Position numbers and translations under genes: made by a program | Part shown: one piece after another, positions 1 to 10,514 of the stretch | Position numbering within the stretch: the first letter of the stretch is position 1 | How the letters are laid out: every line of letters begins with the position of its first letter | Notes under the pieces: generated by a model | The model's database searches: none | What the model saw: the letters and a program-made list of their open reading frames with translations, nothing else | What the model was told of the DNA's origin: nothing | Origin: Alphaproteobacteria bacterium | GTDB lineage: Bacteria > Pseudomonadota > Alphaproteobacteria > UBA1280 > UBA6503 | Assembly: GCA_021774615.1 (NCBI GenBank) | Contig: JAJFIW010000023.1 | Coordinates: 84,213 to 148,212, forward strand | Direction: 5' to 3' | Length of the DNA stretch: 64,000 nt

Positions 1-1
1 G

Positions 2-547
2 CAAGTAGAAGAGATGAGAGACATGTTAAATGAGTTCTCAGACTTCGCCAGGATGCCTGCCGCCGAGTTCACAACACTTGATATTAAGCAACTTATTGGT
101 GACATTGTATTGCTGGAACAAGAGGCTAGACAAGGCATAGAGTTTAAAACAAAGTTCTGCAAGCAGTCGCCAGTTATTGAGGCTGATGGAGCACATTTGC
201 GTAGGCTGTTTATTAACATAATAGAGAATGCAGTCAACGCGATAGAAGAAAATGGTACAAAAAAGCAGCAAGGATGCATTAAAGTTGTTGTGTATGAACC
301 ACAAGGTGGTAAAATTGCCATAGTAGTCGAGGATAATGGTACAGGCTTCTCGAAAAATATGGACTTAGAGAAACTTTTTGACCCATACGTCACGACTCGT
401 AAAAAAGGTACTGGTTTAGGCCTTGCAATTGTTCGTAAGGTTGTTGATGAACATGGCGGTAATATCCGCCTGATGTCGGCTAAAACTGGTGGTGCTAGAA
501 TAGAAATAACGTTCCCACTTGCTGAAGAGGAGGCAAAAACTTCATGA
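2..547 (+). CDS. ntrY: Sensor histidine kinase NtrY, C-terminal part (5' end outside window)
   Basis: The reading frame is open from base 2, so the gene begins upstream and only the last ~180 residues are present. They form a GHKL ATPase domain: an N-box (NIIENAVNAI), a G1 box (DNGTGF) and a G2 box (GTGLGLAIV). The phospho-accepting histidine would lie upstream of the window edge. The family is a membrane kinase that phosphorylates NtrX in response to nitrogen or redox state. The assignment to NtrY rather than another kinase rests on the overlapping ntrX gene (stop and start share ATGA at 544-547) and the following trkA-hfq-hflX order. Confidence 0.9.
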   Translation, partial: QVEEMRDMLNEFSDFARMPAAEFTTLDIKQLIGDIVLLEQEARQGIEFKTKFCKQSPVIEADGAHLRRLFINIIENAVNAIEENGTKKQQGCIKVVVYEPQGGKIAIVVEDNGTGFSKNMDLEKLFDPYVTTRKKGTGLGLAIVRKVVDEHGGNIRLMSAKTGGARIEITFPLAEEEAKTS

Positions 548-1860
548 CTCATAAAGTATTGATAGTAGATGACGAGGGCGCAATTAGAGAATCGCTGGCT
601 GGCATTCTTGAAGATGAGGGCTACCAAACATTTACTGCTGAGAATGGCCAACAAGGTTTGGACATTGCTAGCGCCGAGAAACCAGATATAGTTTTATTAG
701 ATATTTGGATGGAAGGAATGGATGGGCTTGATGTACTATCTCGCTTAAAACGCCGCACTCCTGAGCTCCCAGTTGTTATGATTAGTGGGCACGGAACCAT
801 TGAAACAGCAGTTCAAGCTACCCAAAAAGGCGCTTATGACTTTATTGAAAAGCCACCACAGGTTGAGCGCTTACTATTGACAATTTCTCGTGCTATTCGT
901 GAGTATGAGCTACGCCGTGAAAACTTCAAGCTTCGTGCTCGTACAGGCGGTAACCAAGACCTACTTGGTAGTAGTAGCGAAATTGCAAATGTACGCCATT
1001 TAGTAAAACAAGTTGCAAGCAGCGAAAGCCGCGTGCTTTTAACTGGTGAAAATGGCACTGGTAAAGAAGTCGTAGCTCGTCTTATTCATCAGTCATCAAG
1101 CCGTGCCGACAAGCCATTTGTAGTGCTTAGCCCTGGTGCTGTATCTGAAAACACAATGCAAACAGCTTTGCTTAGCGTACTAGAGCAAGCCAATGGCGGG
1201 ACTTTGTTTTTAGATGAAGTTGCAGACCTAACCCAAGGTATGCAAGCACAATTACTACGCTTTTTGCACGATGGCATGATCGAAGACCCTGCATCTGGCT
1301 TGCCTCGTTCTGCTAATGTTCGGGTTGTTTCTGCAACTAGTACAAGTTTAAATCGCCTTGTTGAAGAAGGGCGTTTTAGAGCCGAATTATTTTATCGCTT
1401 AAATGTTGTACCTATTCATGTGCCAGCATTGCGTGACCGCTCACAGGATGTACCAACTTTGGTTAATTACTTTACTAAGGTGCTGTCTCCAGATGAGGTC
1501 AACATGCCGAAAATTTCTCCAGCGGCAATGGCTATACTAACTAGCTACAAATGGCCAGGGAATGTTCGTCAGCTTCATAATATGATTGAATGGCTCATTA
1601 TTATGTACCCAGGTAAAGCAGTATCTCCTGAAATGCTACCAGGTGAAATACGCCAAAGCGAACCGGAAAAAGTAACACTGATGGAAGAGGCTGTTACGCT
1701 GCCACTTCGTGATGCGAGAGAAATGTTTGAACGTAATTACTTGTTTAACCAACTAAGCAGATTTAGTGGCAATATCTCACGAACTGCCGACTTTGTAGGC
1801 ATGGAACGTTCAGCCTTGCACCGTAAGTTAAAAAGTTTAGGTGTTGAAGGTCGCTCGTAG
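544..1860 (+). CDS. ntrX: Response regulator NtrX (sigma-54 activator type)
   Basis: The protein has 438 residues. An N-terminal receiver has acidic residues D9/D10 and the phospho-acceptor D53 (LLDIWM). A central AAA+ domain has Walker A GENGTGKE at 168-175 and Walker B GGTLFLDEVADL at 218-229. A C-terminal Fis-type helix-turn-helix covers about residues 395-435. The GAFTGA loop that contacts sigma-54 is not visible where it should lie (about 195-217). This is common in alphaproteobacterial NtrX and argues that it may not act as a classical sigma-54 activator. It is translationally coupled to ntrY by the ATGA overlap. The family controls nitrogen, redox and envelope genes. Confidence 0.95.
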   Translation: MTHKVLIVDDEGAIRESLAGILEDEGYQTFTAENGQQGLDIASAEKPDIVLLDIWMEGMDGLDVLSRLKRRTPELPVVMISGHGTIETAVQATQKGAYDFIEKPPQVERLLLTISRAIREYELRRENFKLRARTGGNQDLLGSSSEIANVRHLVKQVASSESRVLLTGENGTGKEVVARLIHQSSSRADKPFVVLSPGAVSENTMQTALLSVLEQANGGTLFLDEVADLTQGMQAQLLRFLHDGMIEDPASGLPRSANVRVVSATSTSLNRLVEEGRFRAELFYRLNVVPIHVPALRDRSQDVPTLVNYFTKVLSPDEVNMPKISPAAMAILTSYKWPGNVRQLHNMIEWLIIMYPGKAVSPEMLPGEIRQSEPEKVTLMEEAVTLPLRDAREMFERNYLFNQLSRFSGNISRTADFVGMERSALHRKLKSLGVEGRS

Positions 1861-1909
1861 CATTAAACTGGTTATATAAAAATAAGATTAAGTATAAGAT
1901 AGGTAACCA

Positions 1910-3253
1910 ATGCGTATTATTATTGTCGGCGCGGGTGAAGTTGGCTCTAATCTAGCTAGAAACTTGCTAGAAGAGCAACAAGACGTAGTCATTATTGATA
2001 ATGACCCCATGAAAATATCTGCTATTACTGAACTAATGGACGTACAGGCCATACAAGGGTATGGCTCTCATCCTGATATTTTAGAAGCTGCAGGTGCAGA
2101 CAAAGCAGATATGATTATTGCGGTTACTGCCTCTGACGAAGTTAATATGGTTGTTTGCCAAATGGCTTATTCTTTATTCAATATTCCAACTAAAATTGCT
2201 CGTGTTCGTAATAACGCTTACCGTCGGGTAATGGAACACCACCTTTATAACCGAGACCATATGCCTGTAGATGTTATTATAACTCCAGGGTTAGAGATTG
2301 CTAACGTAATTACACGTACACTAGCAGTGCCAGGAGCTTTCGAGGTCGAGGATTATTTGTCGGGCGACTTACAGATGATTGGGGTGCGAGTAAAAGCAGG
2401 TGCTAACTGCCTTGGTAAAACAATTGGTGAGTTAGAAGAGCATTACCCAGCATTCAGAATTTTAGCTATTTTTAGGCGTGAACGTTTGCTTATTCCTCAG
2501 GACGATGACCACCTTGAAAAAGAAGACGAAATTTTCTTTGTCAGTCTCCGTGAGAATACTCCTGATATTATACAATTATTTGGGTATGAAGCACGACCAA
2601 ATAAAAGTGTGTTTGTAGTTGGTGGTGGCCATATTGGTTTTAATATTTGCCGTAACCTAGAAATGATGGGCTATCGCCCTAAGCTTTTGGAATCAGACAG
2701 AGCTAGGGCAGAATGGCTAGCTAATAACTTGTCGGATACAACAGTTTTATATGGCGATGCTCTAGACCAAACTATTTATGAGCAAGAGGAAGTATCTAGT
2801 GTAGGGGTTGTAGTAATGGTTACATCTGACGATGCAACCAATATGCTTGCTTCTATTTTAGTTACTGGTATGGGTGCAAATAATGTAATGTCTTTGGTTA
2901 ATAATACTTCATTTATTTCATTGGTGGTAAGTTTAGGCCTAGAGAAAGTTATTTCTCCGGGGGATATTACAGCTTCACGTATTCTTAAGCACCTAAGGGT
3001 AGGGCAAGTCCATTCTGTTCATTCTCTTAAAGAAGGGCAGGCCGAAGTTATCGAAGCTCGTATTTCCGACCAATCGCCATTGGCAGGGTTGCATGCTAAA
3101 GATATATCTTTGCCATATGGCGTAAGGCTAGGTGCGGTTATTAGTGGTAATGTTGTAGTTAAATTAACTAGTGAAACAATTATCCATACTGGAGATAGCG
3201 TTATCCTTATTGCCCAAGAAGACCAAATTAGCACGACTGAAGGGTTGCTGTAA
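1910..3253 (+). CDS. trkA: Trk potassium uptake regulatory subunit TrkA
   Basis: The protein has 447 residues with the duplicated architecture of TrkA. Two Rossmann RCK-N domains have dinucleotide-binding starts IVGAGEVG near residue 4 and VVGGGHIG near residue 235, and each is followed by an RCK-C domain. It binds NAD(H) or nucleotides on the cytoplasmic face and gates the TrkH channel. The start is an ATG preceded by AGG. It lies 49 bp after ntrX and 2 bp before trkH, so the two Trk subunits are co-transcribed. The ntrX-trkA linkage is typical of alphaproteobacteria. Confidence 0.97.
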   Translation: MRIIIVGAGEVGSNLARNLLEEQQDVVIIDNDPMKISAITELMDVQAIQGYGSHPDILEAAGADKADMIIAVTASDEVNMVVCQMAYSLFNIPTKIARVRNNAYRRVMEHHLYNRDHMPVDVIITPGLEIANVITRTLAVPGAFEVEDYLSGDLQMIGVRVKAGANCLGKTIGELEEHYPAFRILAIFRRERLLIPQDDDHLEKEDEIFFVSLRENTPDIIQLFGYEARPNKSVFVVGGGHIGFNICRNLEMMGYRPKLLESDRARAEWLANNLSDTTVLYGDALDQTIYEQEEVSSVGVVVMVTSDDATNMLASILVTGMGANNVMSLVNNTSFISLVVSLGLEKVISPGDITASRILKHLRVGQVHSVHSLKEGQAEVIEARISDQSPLAGLHAKDISLPYGVRLGAVISGNVVVKLTSETIIHTGDSVILIAQEDQISTTEGLL

Positions 3254-3255
3254 TC

Positions 3256-4707
3256 ATGCTGAATTATGGTGCGGTATTCCATATTATTGGCTGGCTAATG
3301 AGCGGGTTTGGTGTGGCGATGATTATGCCGGCTTTAGTATCTATTCTTTATGGTGAGGTTAATTGGCTAGCATTTGTAACATCTGCCATAGTGGCATTTT
3401 TTATTGGCGGTAACCTTATTTTTATTAATAAAGGTGCCACTAAAAACCTTAGCCATAAAGATGGTTTTTTGCTAACTGTTTTAACTTGGTTTGTTTTGGG
3501 TGTTCTTGGGGCGCTTCCAATTTATTTTTCTAATGTTGTGCCATCATTTGTGGATGCTCTGTTCGAGTCTATCTCGGGGCTTACAACAACAGGAGCTACT
3601 GTTATGGTAGGTCTTGACAGTGTAAGTAAGGGGATTTTATTTTGGCGCGCGATGATGCAATGGATGGGCGGTATGGGTATTATCGTTCTCGCAATTGCTG
3701 TTTTACCATTTCTTGGCGTGGGAGGGATGCAGCTTTATAAATCAGAAATGCCGGGGGTTGTTAAAGATAAGCTCCAACCACGATTAAAAGAAACTGCTAA
3801 ACTTTTATGGGTGGTATATCTTCTTCTAACAGGGCTTTGTGCCGTAAGCTATTATTTTGCTGGGATGAGTGGCTTTGACGCTGTTAGCCATGCATTCACT
3901 ACAATTTCTACAAGTGGTTTTGCTAATTATGATAATTCCTTTGCTCATTTTAATAGTCCGTGGATAGAAACTATTTGTATCGTGTTTATGTTAATCGGTG
4001 GGACTAATTTTGCGTTGCACTTTATGTGCTTGAATAAGAGCCGCCTCAGGGCTTATACATCTGATAACGAGTTTAGAGTATATGCATTTTATTTGTGTGG
4101 TGCTGTTATTTTAGCGATTTTAGCATATATTTATGGCAGTCAAGGGCTGGGTGATACTTCTATCCGTACAATTATATTTAATGTTGTTTCTATTGCTACA
4201 ACTACTGGGTACTCAACTGCTGACTATGCTGCATGGCCATCATTTATTCCAATTTTAATGATTATTATTATGTTTTGGGGTGGTAGCTCTGGGTCTACAT
4301 CAGGTGGTTTAAAAGTTATGCGTGTGCTCTTAATTATGAAGCAAGGGCGGCGGGAACTATTCCGCCTGTTGCACCCTCGTAGTATCCAATATGTTAAAAT
4401 TGGCGGTAAGGTTGTACCAGAAGATACTTTGCAAGCTGTGTGGAGTTTTGTAGGGCTATATTTCTTATTATTCGGGATTTTTACATTAGCCCTAAGTTTT
4501 ATGGGGCTTGATATTGTTACATCCTTCTCTGCGGTAGCAGCTACTATTACAAATGCAGGCCCAGGCTTGGGTGAGGTTGGTCCTAGCAGCAACTATGCGG
4601 GCTTACCAGACGCCGCTAAAATGGTTTTATGCTTATCAATGTTAATTGGTCGTTTAGAAGTATTTACGGTGTTAATAGTTTTTCTTCCTTATTTTTGGAG
4701 ACGTTAA
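3256..4707 (+). CDS. trkH: Trk potassium uptake membrane subunit TrkH
   Basis: This 483-residue, highly hydrophobic protein has the repeated M1-P-M2 organisation of the TrkH/KtrB family. Filter-like glycine segments appear in each repeat, for example LTTTGAT near residue 110 and STSGFAN near 220. It forms the K+ translocation pore in the inner membrane and is gated by TrkA, which is encoded immediately upstream. Insertion of trkH between trkA and hfq departs slightly from the compact trkA-hfq-hflX order of many relatives. The stop is one base before the next start, so the HAD gene is probably in the same transcript. Confidence 0.96.
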   Translation: MLNYGAVFHIIGWLMSGFGVAMIMPALVSILYGEVNWLAFVTSAIVAFFIGGNLIFINKGATKNLSHKDGFLLTVLTWFVLGVLGALPIYFSNVVPSFVDALFESISGLTTTGATVMVGLDSVSKGILFWRAMMQWMGGMGIIVLAIAVLPFLGVGGMQLYKSEMPGVVKDKLQPRLKETAKLLWVVYLLLTGLCAVSYYFAGMSGFDAVSHAFTTISTSGFANYDNSFAHFNSPWIETICIVFMLIGGTNFALHFMCLNKSRLRAYTSDNEFRVYAFYLCGAVILAILAYIYGSQGLGDTSIRTIIFNVVSIATTTGYSTADYAAWPSFIPILMIIIMFWGGSSGSTSGGLKVMRVLLIMKQGRRELFRLLHPRSIQYVKIGGKVVPEDTLQAVWSFVGLYFLLFGIFTLALSFMGLDIVTSFSAVAATITNAGPGLGEVGPSSNYAGLPDAAKMVLCLSMLIGRLEVFTVLIVFLPYFWRR

Positions 4708-4708
4708 A

Positions 4709-5353
4709 ATGGTATTAGTTTGGGACTGGGACGGAACACTTGTTGATAGCTTTGAGACAATCCGTCAGGCTTATAATGCAGCACGCACTACTTTTGGTTT
4801 GTCTGAGTGGTCAATTGAAGATGCTTATGAACATGTTGCTTTATCGGGTCGAGATAGTTTTCCTAAAATGTTTGGTGATAATGCAAAGGCAGCGGAAAAA
4901 ATATTCTACAGTACCTACGAGAGCCTTGCGCCTAATACAATTTGTGCTAAACCACAACGCCAAGAGCTTTTAGAAGCTATTTTGGTAGCAGGTGGGGTAA
5001 ATCTTGTTGTAAGTAATAAACGTGGAGATATATTGCGGGCAGAATGCACATCTTTAGGGTGGGATAAATACTTTAAAGCATTAGTAGGGGCAGGTGACGC
5101 TGCTACCGATAAACCCAGCGCAGCCCCAGTTTATTTGGCATATCAACAAAGTGAGATAGCTTTAGAAAATAACCACTTTATGATTGGTGATGCACCTATT
5201 GATGGTGAGACTGCCCGTGCTGCGGGTATTTCTAGTGTGCTACTTTATGGAGAAACACATAGCCAAGAAGGCTTACAAGGCCATGGTGATTACATAATGG
5301 CTTATGATCAGCTATCAGATTTTATAGCTAGGGGTTGTAAAGAAATAATATAG
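4709..5353 (+). CDS. HAD-superfamily hydrolase (phosphoglycolate phosphatase-like)
   Basis: The protein has 214 residues. Motif I is DWDGTLVDS, with nucleophile D6 and acid D8. An alpha-helical cap segment follows. Motif II is VVSNK and the metal-binding motif IV is IGDAPIDGE. These identify a cap-type HAD phosphatase close to the Gph/PpaX group. The substrate cannot be read from the sequence, and phosphoglycolate is only the commonest activity of this branch. It follows trkH by one base, with GGAG upstream of the start, which indicates an operon with trkAH. Confidence 0.85.
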   Translation: MVLVWDWDGTLVDSFETIRQAYNAARTTFGLSEWSIEDAYEHVALSGRDSFPKMFGDNAKAAEKIFYSTYESLAPNTICAKPQRQELLEAILVAGGVNLVVSNKRGDILRAECTSLGWDKYFKALVGAGDAATDKPSAAPVYLAYQQSEIALENNHFMIGDAPIDGETARAAGISSVLLYGETHSQEGLQGHGDYIMAYDQLSDFIARGCKEII

Positions 5354-5461
5354 TCACCATTTTAAGATTAAGGGACAGTAACTTTATAATAATATAAAAC
5401 GAACAGTTACATGTGTTTAAGGGAGTATAGCTCCTAAATAAAAATAAAAAGGTTTTAGCTA

Positions 5462-5719
5462 ATGAGCAGTACTCAAAAACAAAATCTACAAGATGCATTT
5501 TTAAATCATGTACGAAAAGAACATGCGCAAGTAACGGTATTTTTAGTAAATGGCGTCAAATTGCAAGGTGTTATTACTTGGTTTGATAATTTCTCGATGT
5601 TACTAACTCGCGATGGTTATACACAAATGATTTATAAACATGCTATTTCTACTGTTATGCCAGTAGAAGAGATGAGCATGTACGACATTGTCGGTGACGA
5701 GAACCATGGCAACCAATAA
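5462..5719 (+). CDS. hfq: RNA chaperone Hfq
   Basis: The 85-residue Sm-like protein carries [10 protein letters not shown] (proximal-face Gln), the Sm1 region ending in LTRDG, and the Sm2 signature YKHAIST. It forms a hexameric ring that pairs small RNAs with mRNAs. The C-terminus is short, as in other alphaproteobacteria. About 110 bp separate it from the HAD gene, enough for its own promoter. hflX follows after 6 bp. Confidence 0.98.
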   Translation: MSSTQKQNLQDAFLNHVRKEHAQVTVFLVNGVKLQGVITWFDNFSMLLTRDGYTQMIYKHAISTVMPVEEMSMYDIVGDENHGNQ

Positions 5720-5725
5720 TACGCT

Positions 5726-6988
5726 ATGGAAATAATCCCTAAAGAAGAGCGTACCTTATGTGGTGTATTGCATGTAGTGGTGTCAGATACCCGTCATAAT
5801 GATGAGCACACGCCCGATATTCAACTAGAAGAAGCGGTTAACCTGTGCGAAGCTTTGCCGCTTGATGTCGAGTTACAGCAAATTATAAAACTCCATAAAA
5901 TTAGCCCTCGGACATTTCTTGGAAAAGGCAAGGTTGAAGAAATTGCCACTATTATCCATGAAAAACAAATTGAATTATTAGTAGTTAATTGCTCTTTATC
6001 GCCAACTCAGCAGCGTAACTTAGAAGTTGCTATTAAAGTAAAGGTTATTGACCGAACAGGCCTTATCCTAGAGATTTTTGCCGATCGAGCCCGTACCCAT
6101 GCAGGGCGACTGCAGGTAGAAATGGCATTGTTGCGCTATCAGTCTAACCGCCTTGTTCGGACCTGGACCCATCTTGAGCGGCAGCGTGGTGGGCTTGGTA
6201 AAACAGGCGGGCCTGGTGAGCGACAGATTGAGCTCGACCGCCGTATGATTAGAGACCAAATCGATAAAATCCGTAAAGAATTAGAAGACGTCGAGAAAAC
6301 TCGCACACTTCACCGTAAAGCTAGGATAAAATCAGGCTTACCAGTTGTAGCATTAGTGGGCTATACCAATGCTGGTAAATCTACCTTATTTAATAAAATA
6401 TCAGGTGGCGATGCTTTTGTTAAAGATATGCTCTTTGCAACACTTGACCCGCTAATGCGCAAAGTTAAACTTAGCTCTGGGCGAGAGGTTATAATCTCTG
6501 ACACAGTTGGTTTCGTGTCTGACTTACCACACGAGTTGGTGACCTCTTTTCATGCAACACTAGAGGAGGTTACACACGCTGATTTATTACTACATGTCCA
6601 CGACTCTGCAAGTAAAGAAGCAGAGATACAGTCTAAAGATGTCCATAAAGTACTAAAATCTATCGGGGCTGCTAGTGTCCCATGTATAGAGATTTATAAT
6701 AAGCAAGACATTGCAGAAGAAAGCTCGTTAGACTGGCAAAATTCTGATGGTGTAGGTGTATCGGCATTAACAGGGCAAGGGGTCGATAAACTAGAAGATA
6801 AAATAGAAGCCTTTTTTGCAGGTAACGAAAGAGATTTTAACTTCGTTGTACCAGCAGCAGATGGGCGAAGAATAGCTTGGCTACACGCCCATGGCGATGT
6901 TAAAGAAATGAATCTAGAGGACGAAGACTACCATATTAAAGTTCTTCTAAGTGAGGAAGACGCAGCTTTATTTGCAACTAATCCATAA
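5726..6988 (+). CDS. hflX: Ribosome-associated GTPase HflX
   Basis: The 420-residue protein has an N-terminal HflX domain and the glycine-rich linker GGLGKTGGPGE. The GTPase domain has G1 GYTNAGKST near residue 213, G3 DTVGF, and a G4 that reads NKQD instead of the more usual NKxD variants NKID/NKAD. A short C-terminal domain follows. HflX splits stalled 70S ribosomes under heat and other stress. It is 6 bp downstream of hfq, and a strong hairpin directly follows its stop codon. Confidence 0.97.
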   Translation: MEIIPKEERTLCGVLHVVVSDTRHNDEHTPDIQLEEAVNLCEALPLDVELQQIIKLHKISPRTFLGKGKVEEIATIIHEKQIELLVVNCSLSPTQQRNLEVAIKVKVIDRTGLILEIFADRARTHAGRLQVEMALLRYQSNRLVRTWTHLERQRGGLGKTGGPGERQIELDRRMIRDQIDKIRKELEDVEKTRTLHRKARIKSGLPVVALVGYTNAGKSTLFNKISGGDAFVKDMLFATLDPLMRKVKLSSGREVIISDTVGFVSDLPHELVTSFHATLEEVTHADLLLHVHDSASKEAEIQSKDVHKVLKSIGAASVPCIEIYNKQDIAEESSLDWQNSDGVGVSALTGQGVDKLEDKIEAFFAGNERDFNFVVPAADGRRIAWLHAHGDVKEMNLEDEDYHIKVLLSEEDAALFATNP

Positions 6989-6999
6989 AAATAAAAAAT

Positions 7000-7023
7000 A
7001 CTCGGAGGTTTTACTCTCCGAGT
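7000..7023. terminator. Intrinsic terminator between hflX and the patatin gene
   Basis: A perfect 8-bp stem, ACTCGGAG (7000-7007) with CTCCGAGT (7016-7023), closes an 8-nt loop. It has an A-rich left flank and TTAATTT on the right. It lies between convergent genes and can serve both. Confidence 0.85.
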
Positions 7024-7047
7024 TTAATTTCGCTAATCATATTATTT

Positions 7048-8025
7048 TTAGTTTTTGCGTAGGTCTGTCCAAAGTTTAGGTAAAGGTTGTTCTGGTTTTC
7101 CAAGAAGAGAGCACATAGATTTAAACCCTGCCTCTAAGCCAACCCATAACATATTCTCGTCTTTACACAAAACTTTGATATGTGGAACATCTTTAGGTAC
7201 AGCACAAATTGCTAAGTGCGGTATGTTAAGGTTTCTGATTTCTTCAAGTTTTTGATTGTCTCTTTTGTGTAAAGATTTGTAAGTATCCTTAACAGGTGTA
7301 TCAAGACTATCTAGTGCCGATTGGATCAACCTTGCCTCAAGTGAGACTGGGGTATTGTGAAATTCACCTTCAGGTAAGTTTAATAATGCTAGAACATGAG
7401 TTGCACCAAGACAATAAGCTGTTTGAATTGGAGCAAACTCAGCATAGCACCCATCAATAAAATTTTTACCATGAAGGCTTATGTAATTGCCATTAATCCC
7501 AGGGATAGTGGCAGTTGCCTTCATTGCATTTATTAGGTGACTTTTGTTTTCGAAGTTTGTTTGTACTATACCATTACCTGTTTTTAAGCAGGTGGTTAGT
7601 ATACTTAGTTTGATTTTACTGTTTAGTACTGCTGGTATATCCATTTGTCTGTCAACTACCATTATGTCATTAATAAGGTAGTCAAGATTCATTATATTCC
7701 CAGATAAAACCCTAAGTAAGTTAATAAACTTATTATTAGCTATATCTGTGGCATATAAGGGGGCATTAATAACAGATTTACCAGTTAAGAAAGAGGGTAG
7801 TGCTAAAGCACCTGCTGAAGCACCAACTACCTCATCAAATACATGTAGCATTTCTAGTGTTGTAATAGCAGATAGCATTCCAGCAGATATACAACCTCGC
7901 ATGCCACCACCCTCAACAACTAAAGAAAGGTGATGTTCGTCATTACGATTTCCAGGTTGGGATTTTTCCGCTACACGCTGTTTAATAAGTTCTAGCGTAG
8001 ATATTGCTTTATCATTGGTGCTCAT
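7048..8025 (-). CDS. Patatin-like phospholipase
   Basis: The protein has 325 residues. It has the oxyanion-hole motif GGGMRG at 39-44, the nucleophile elbow GASAG with Ser70, and the catalytic Asp191 in DG, so the Ser-Asp dyad is complete. Patatin-like enzymes are lipid acyl hydrolases; many bacterial ones act on the cell's own or a host's phospholipids. I chose the ATG at 8025 because AGGAG lies just upstream. The frame stays open for 54 more residues, but that extension is hydrophobic, has no good ribosome site and reaches into the groES control region. No signal peptide is seen from the chosen start. Confidence 0.88.
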   Translation of the reverse strand: MSTNDKAISTLELIKQRVAEKSQPGNRNDEHHLSLVVEGGGMRGCISAGMLSAITTLEMLHVFDEVVGASAGALALPSFLTGKSVINAPLYATDIANNKFINLLRVLSGNIMNLDYLINDIMVVDRQMDIPAVLNSKIKLSILTTCLKTGNGIVQTNFENKSHLINAMKATATIPGINGNYISLHGKNFIDGCYAEFAPIQTAYCLGATHVLALLNLPEGEFHNTPVSLEARLIQSALDSLDTPVKDTYKSLHKRDNQKLEEIRNLNIPHLAICAVPKDVPHIKVLCKDENMLWVGLEAGFKSMCSLLGKPEQPLPKLWTDLRKN

Positions 8026-8152
8026 AACAAGCACTCCTATAAAGAGAATAGAAAAAGATAAAAGAAATGGAAAATAGATAAACTTATATATTACATAATT
8101 ATACATTATGTAATCTTTTTCAAGGAAATGGTTTGAAAAAAGCATAAAAATG

Positions 8153-8180
8153 TTGCAAGAAAGACAGAATAAGGTATATA
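8153..8180 (+). promoter_or_regulatory. Predicted sigma-70 promoter of groESL
   Basis: A TTGCAA -35 (8153-8158) and a TATATA -10 (8175-8180) are separated by 16 bp. The CIRCE element follows at once, where a bound repressor would block initiation. Confidence 0.6.
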
Positions 8181-8207
8181 TTGGCACTCGTATTCTGAGA
8201 GTGCTAA
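8181..8207 (+). promoter_or_regulatory. CIRCE operator (HrcA site) of groESL
   Basis: The inverted repeat TTGGCACTC, nine spacer bases, then GAGTGCTAA matches the CIRCE consensus (TTAGCACTC-N9-GAGTGCTAA) at all but one position. It lies just downstream of the predicted -10 and 57 bp before the groES start. HrcA repression of the chaperonin operon is the known role. hrcA itself is not in the window. Confidence 0.95.
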
Positions 8208-8264
8208 TTGTTGGCCAGTGCAGAAATAAGAATCTAACCTTAATTTTATCAAATGGGGTAAATT

Positions 8265-8564
8265 ATGAGTAAATTAAATATACGTCCACTACATGACCGC
8301 GTAATTGTTAAACGTTTAGCAGAAGAAGCTAAAACAGCTGGTGGTATTATCATCCCTGATAGTGCTAAAGAAAAGCCAACTGAAGGCGAAGTTGTTTCTG
8401 TTGGAAATGGCGCTATTACACCAGACGGTACTATTCGTCCGTTGGCAGTAAAAGTAGGCGATAAAGTTCTATTCGAAAAATGGGGCGCAACCGAAATTAA
8501 AATGAACGGCGAAGAATATCTAGTAATGAACGAAGATAAAGTAATCGCAATTCTTACAGCATAA
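8265..8564 (+). CDS. groES: Co-chaperonin GroES
   Basis: The 99-residue protein begins with the family pattern [12 protein letters not shown] and ends with the EDKVIAIL segment. The mobile loop ([10 protein letters not shown]) that docks on GroEL is intact. It forms the heptameric lid of the GroEL folding chamber. The gene is the first of a two-gene operon controlled by the CIRCE site upstream, and groEL follows after 56 bp. Confidence 0.98.
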   Translation: MSKLNIRPLHDRVIVKRLAEEAKTAGGIIIPDSAKEKPTEGEVVSVGNGAITPDGTIRPLAVKVGDKVLFEKWGATEIKMNGEEYLVMNEDKVIAILTA

Positions 8565-8608
8565 ACAAATAATTATAGTTATTTATTAAATAAAAACATT
8601 TACTCTAG

Positions 8609-10276
<1,668 letters not shown>

Positions 10277-10300
10277 ATGCTTAATCGCTTAAAACTCTAA

Positions 10301-10334
10301 AAATGGGTGGCTTTTAGCCACCCATTTTTTTTTG
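10301..10334 (+). terminator. Intrinsic terminator of groESL
   Basis: An 11-bp perfect stem (10301-10311 with 10317-10327) closes a 5-nt loop, and the T-run extends to 10333. Confidence 0.95.
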
Positions 10335-10421
10335 TAGATAAAACTCTTCTAAAGACTTGAAACTCCAAATTCAGTACCAACAATACAGGTTGCAATACAA
10401 ACACATGTTTGGGAGGTTATG

Positions 10422-10514
10422 ATGCTTTCCACTGTGTGGGGAACTTCTTTACCTTTTATAACGTGTATTTTCATGCACGATTTTTTTTACATTTTAGGAG
10501 ACAACAGTGTCTAA
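10422..10514 (+). CDS. Possible 30-aa leader peptide overlapping the next gene
   Basis: A short frame of 30 codons starts at an ATG with GGGAGG a few bases upstream; a second ATG lies directly before it at 10419. It ends in TAA at 10512-10514, so it overlaps the GTG start of the following gene (10507) by 8 bases in another frame. The peptide is hydrophobic and rich in Phe, Thr and Ile. The strong ribosome site and the overlap suggest translational coupling. The length is too short to exclude chance. Confidence 0.3.
   Translation: MLSTVWGTSLPFITCIFMHDFFYILGDNSV

Noticed and set aside
8026..8187. A 54-residue N-terminal extension of the patatin gene.
   Set aside because: It has no ribosome site, runs into the groES promoter and CIRCE, and AGGAG marks the ATG at 8025.
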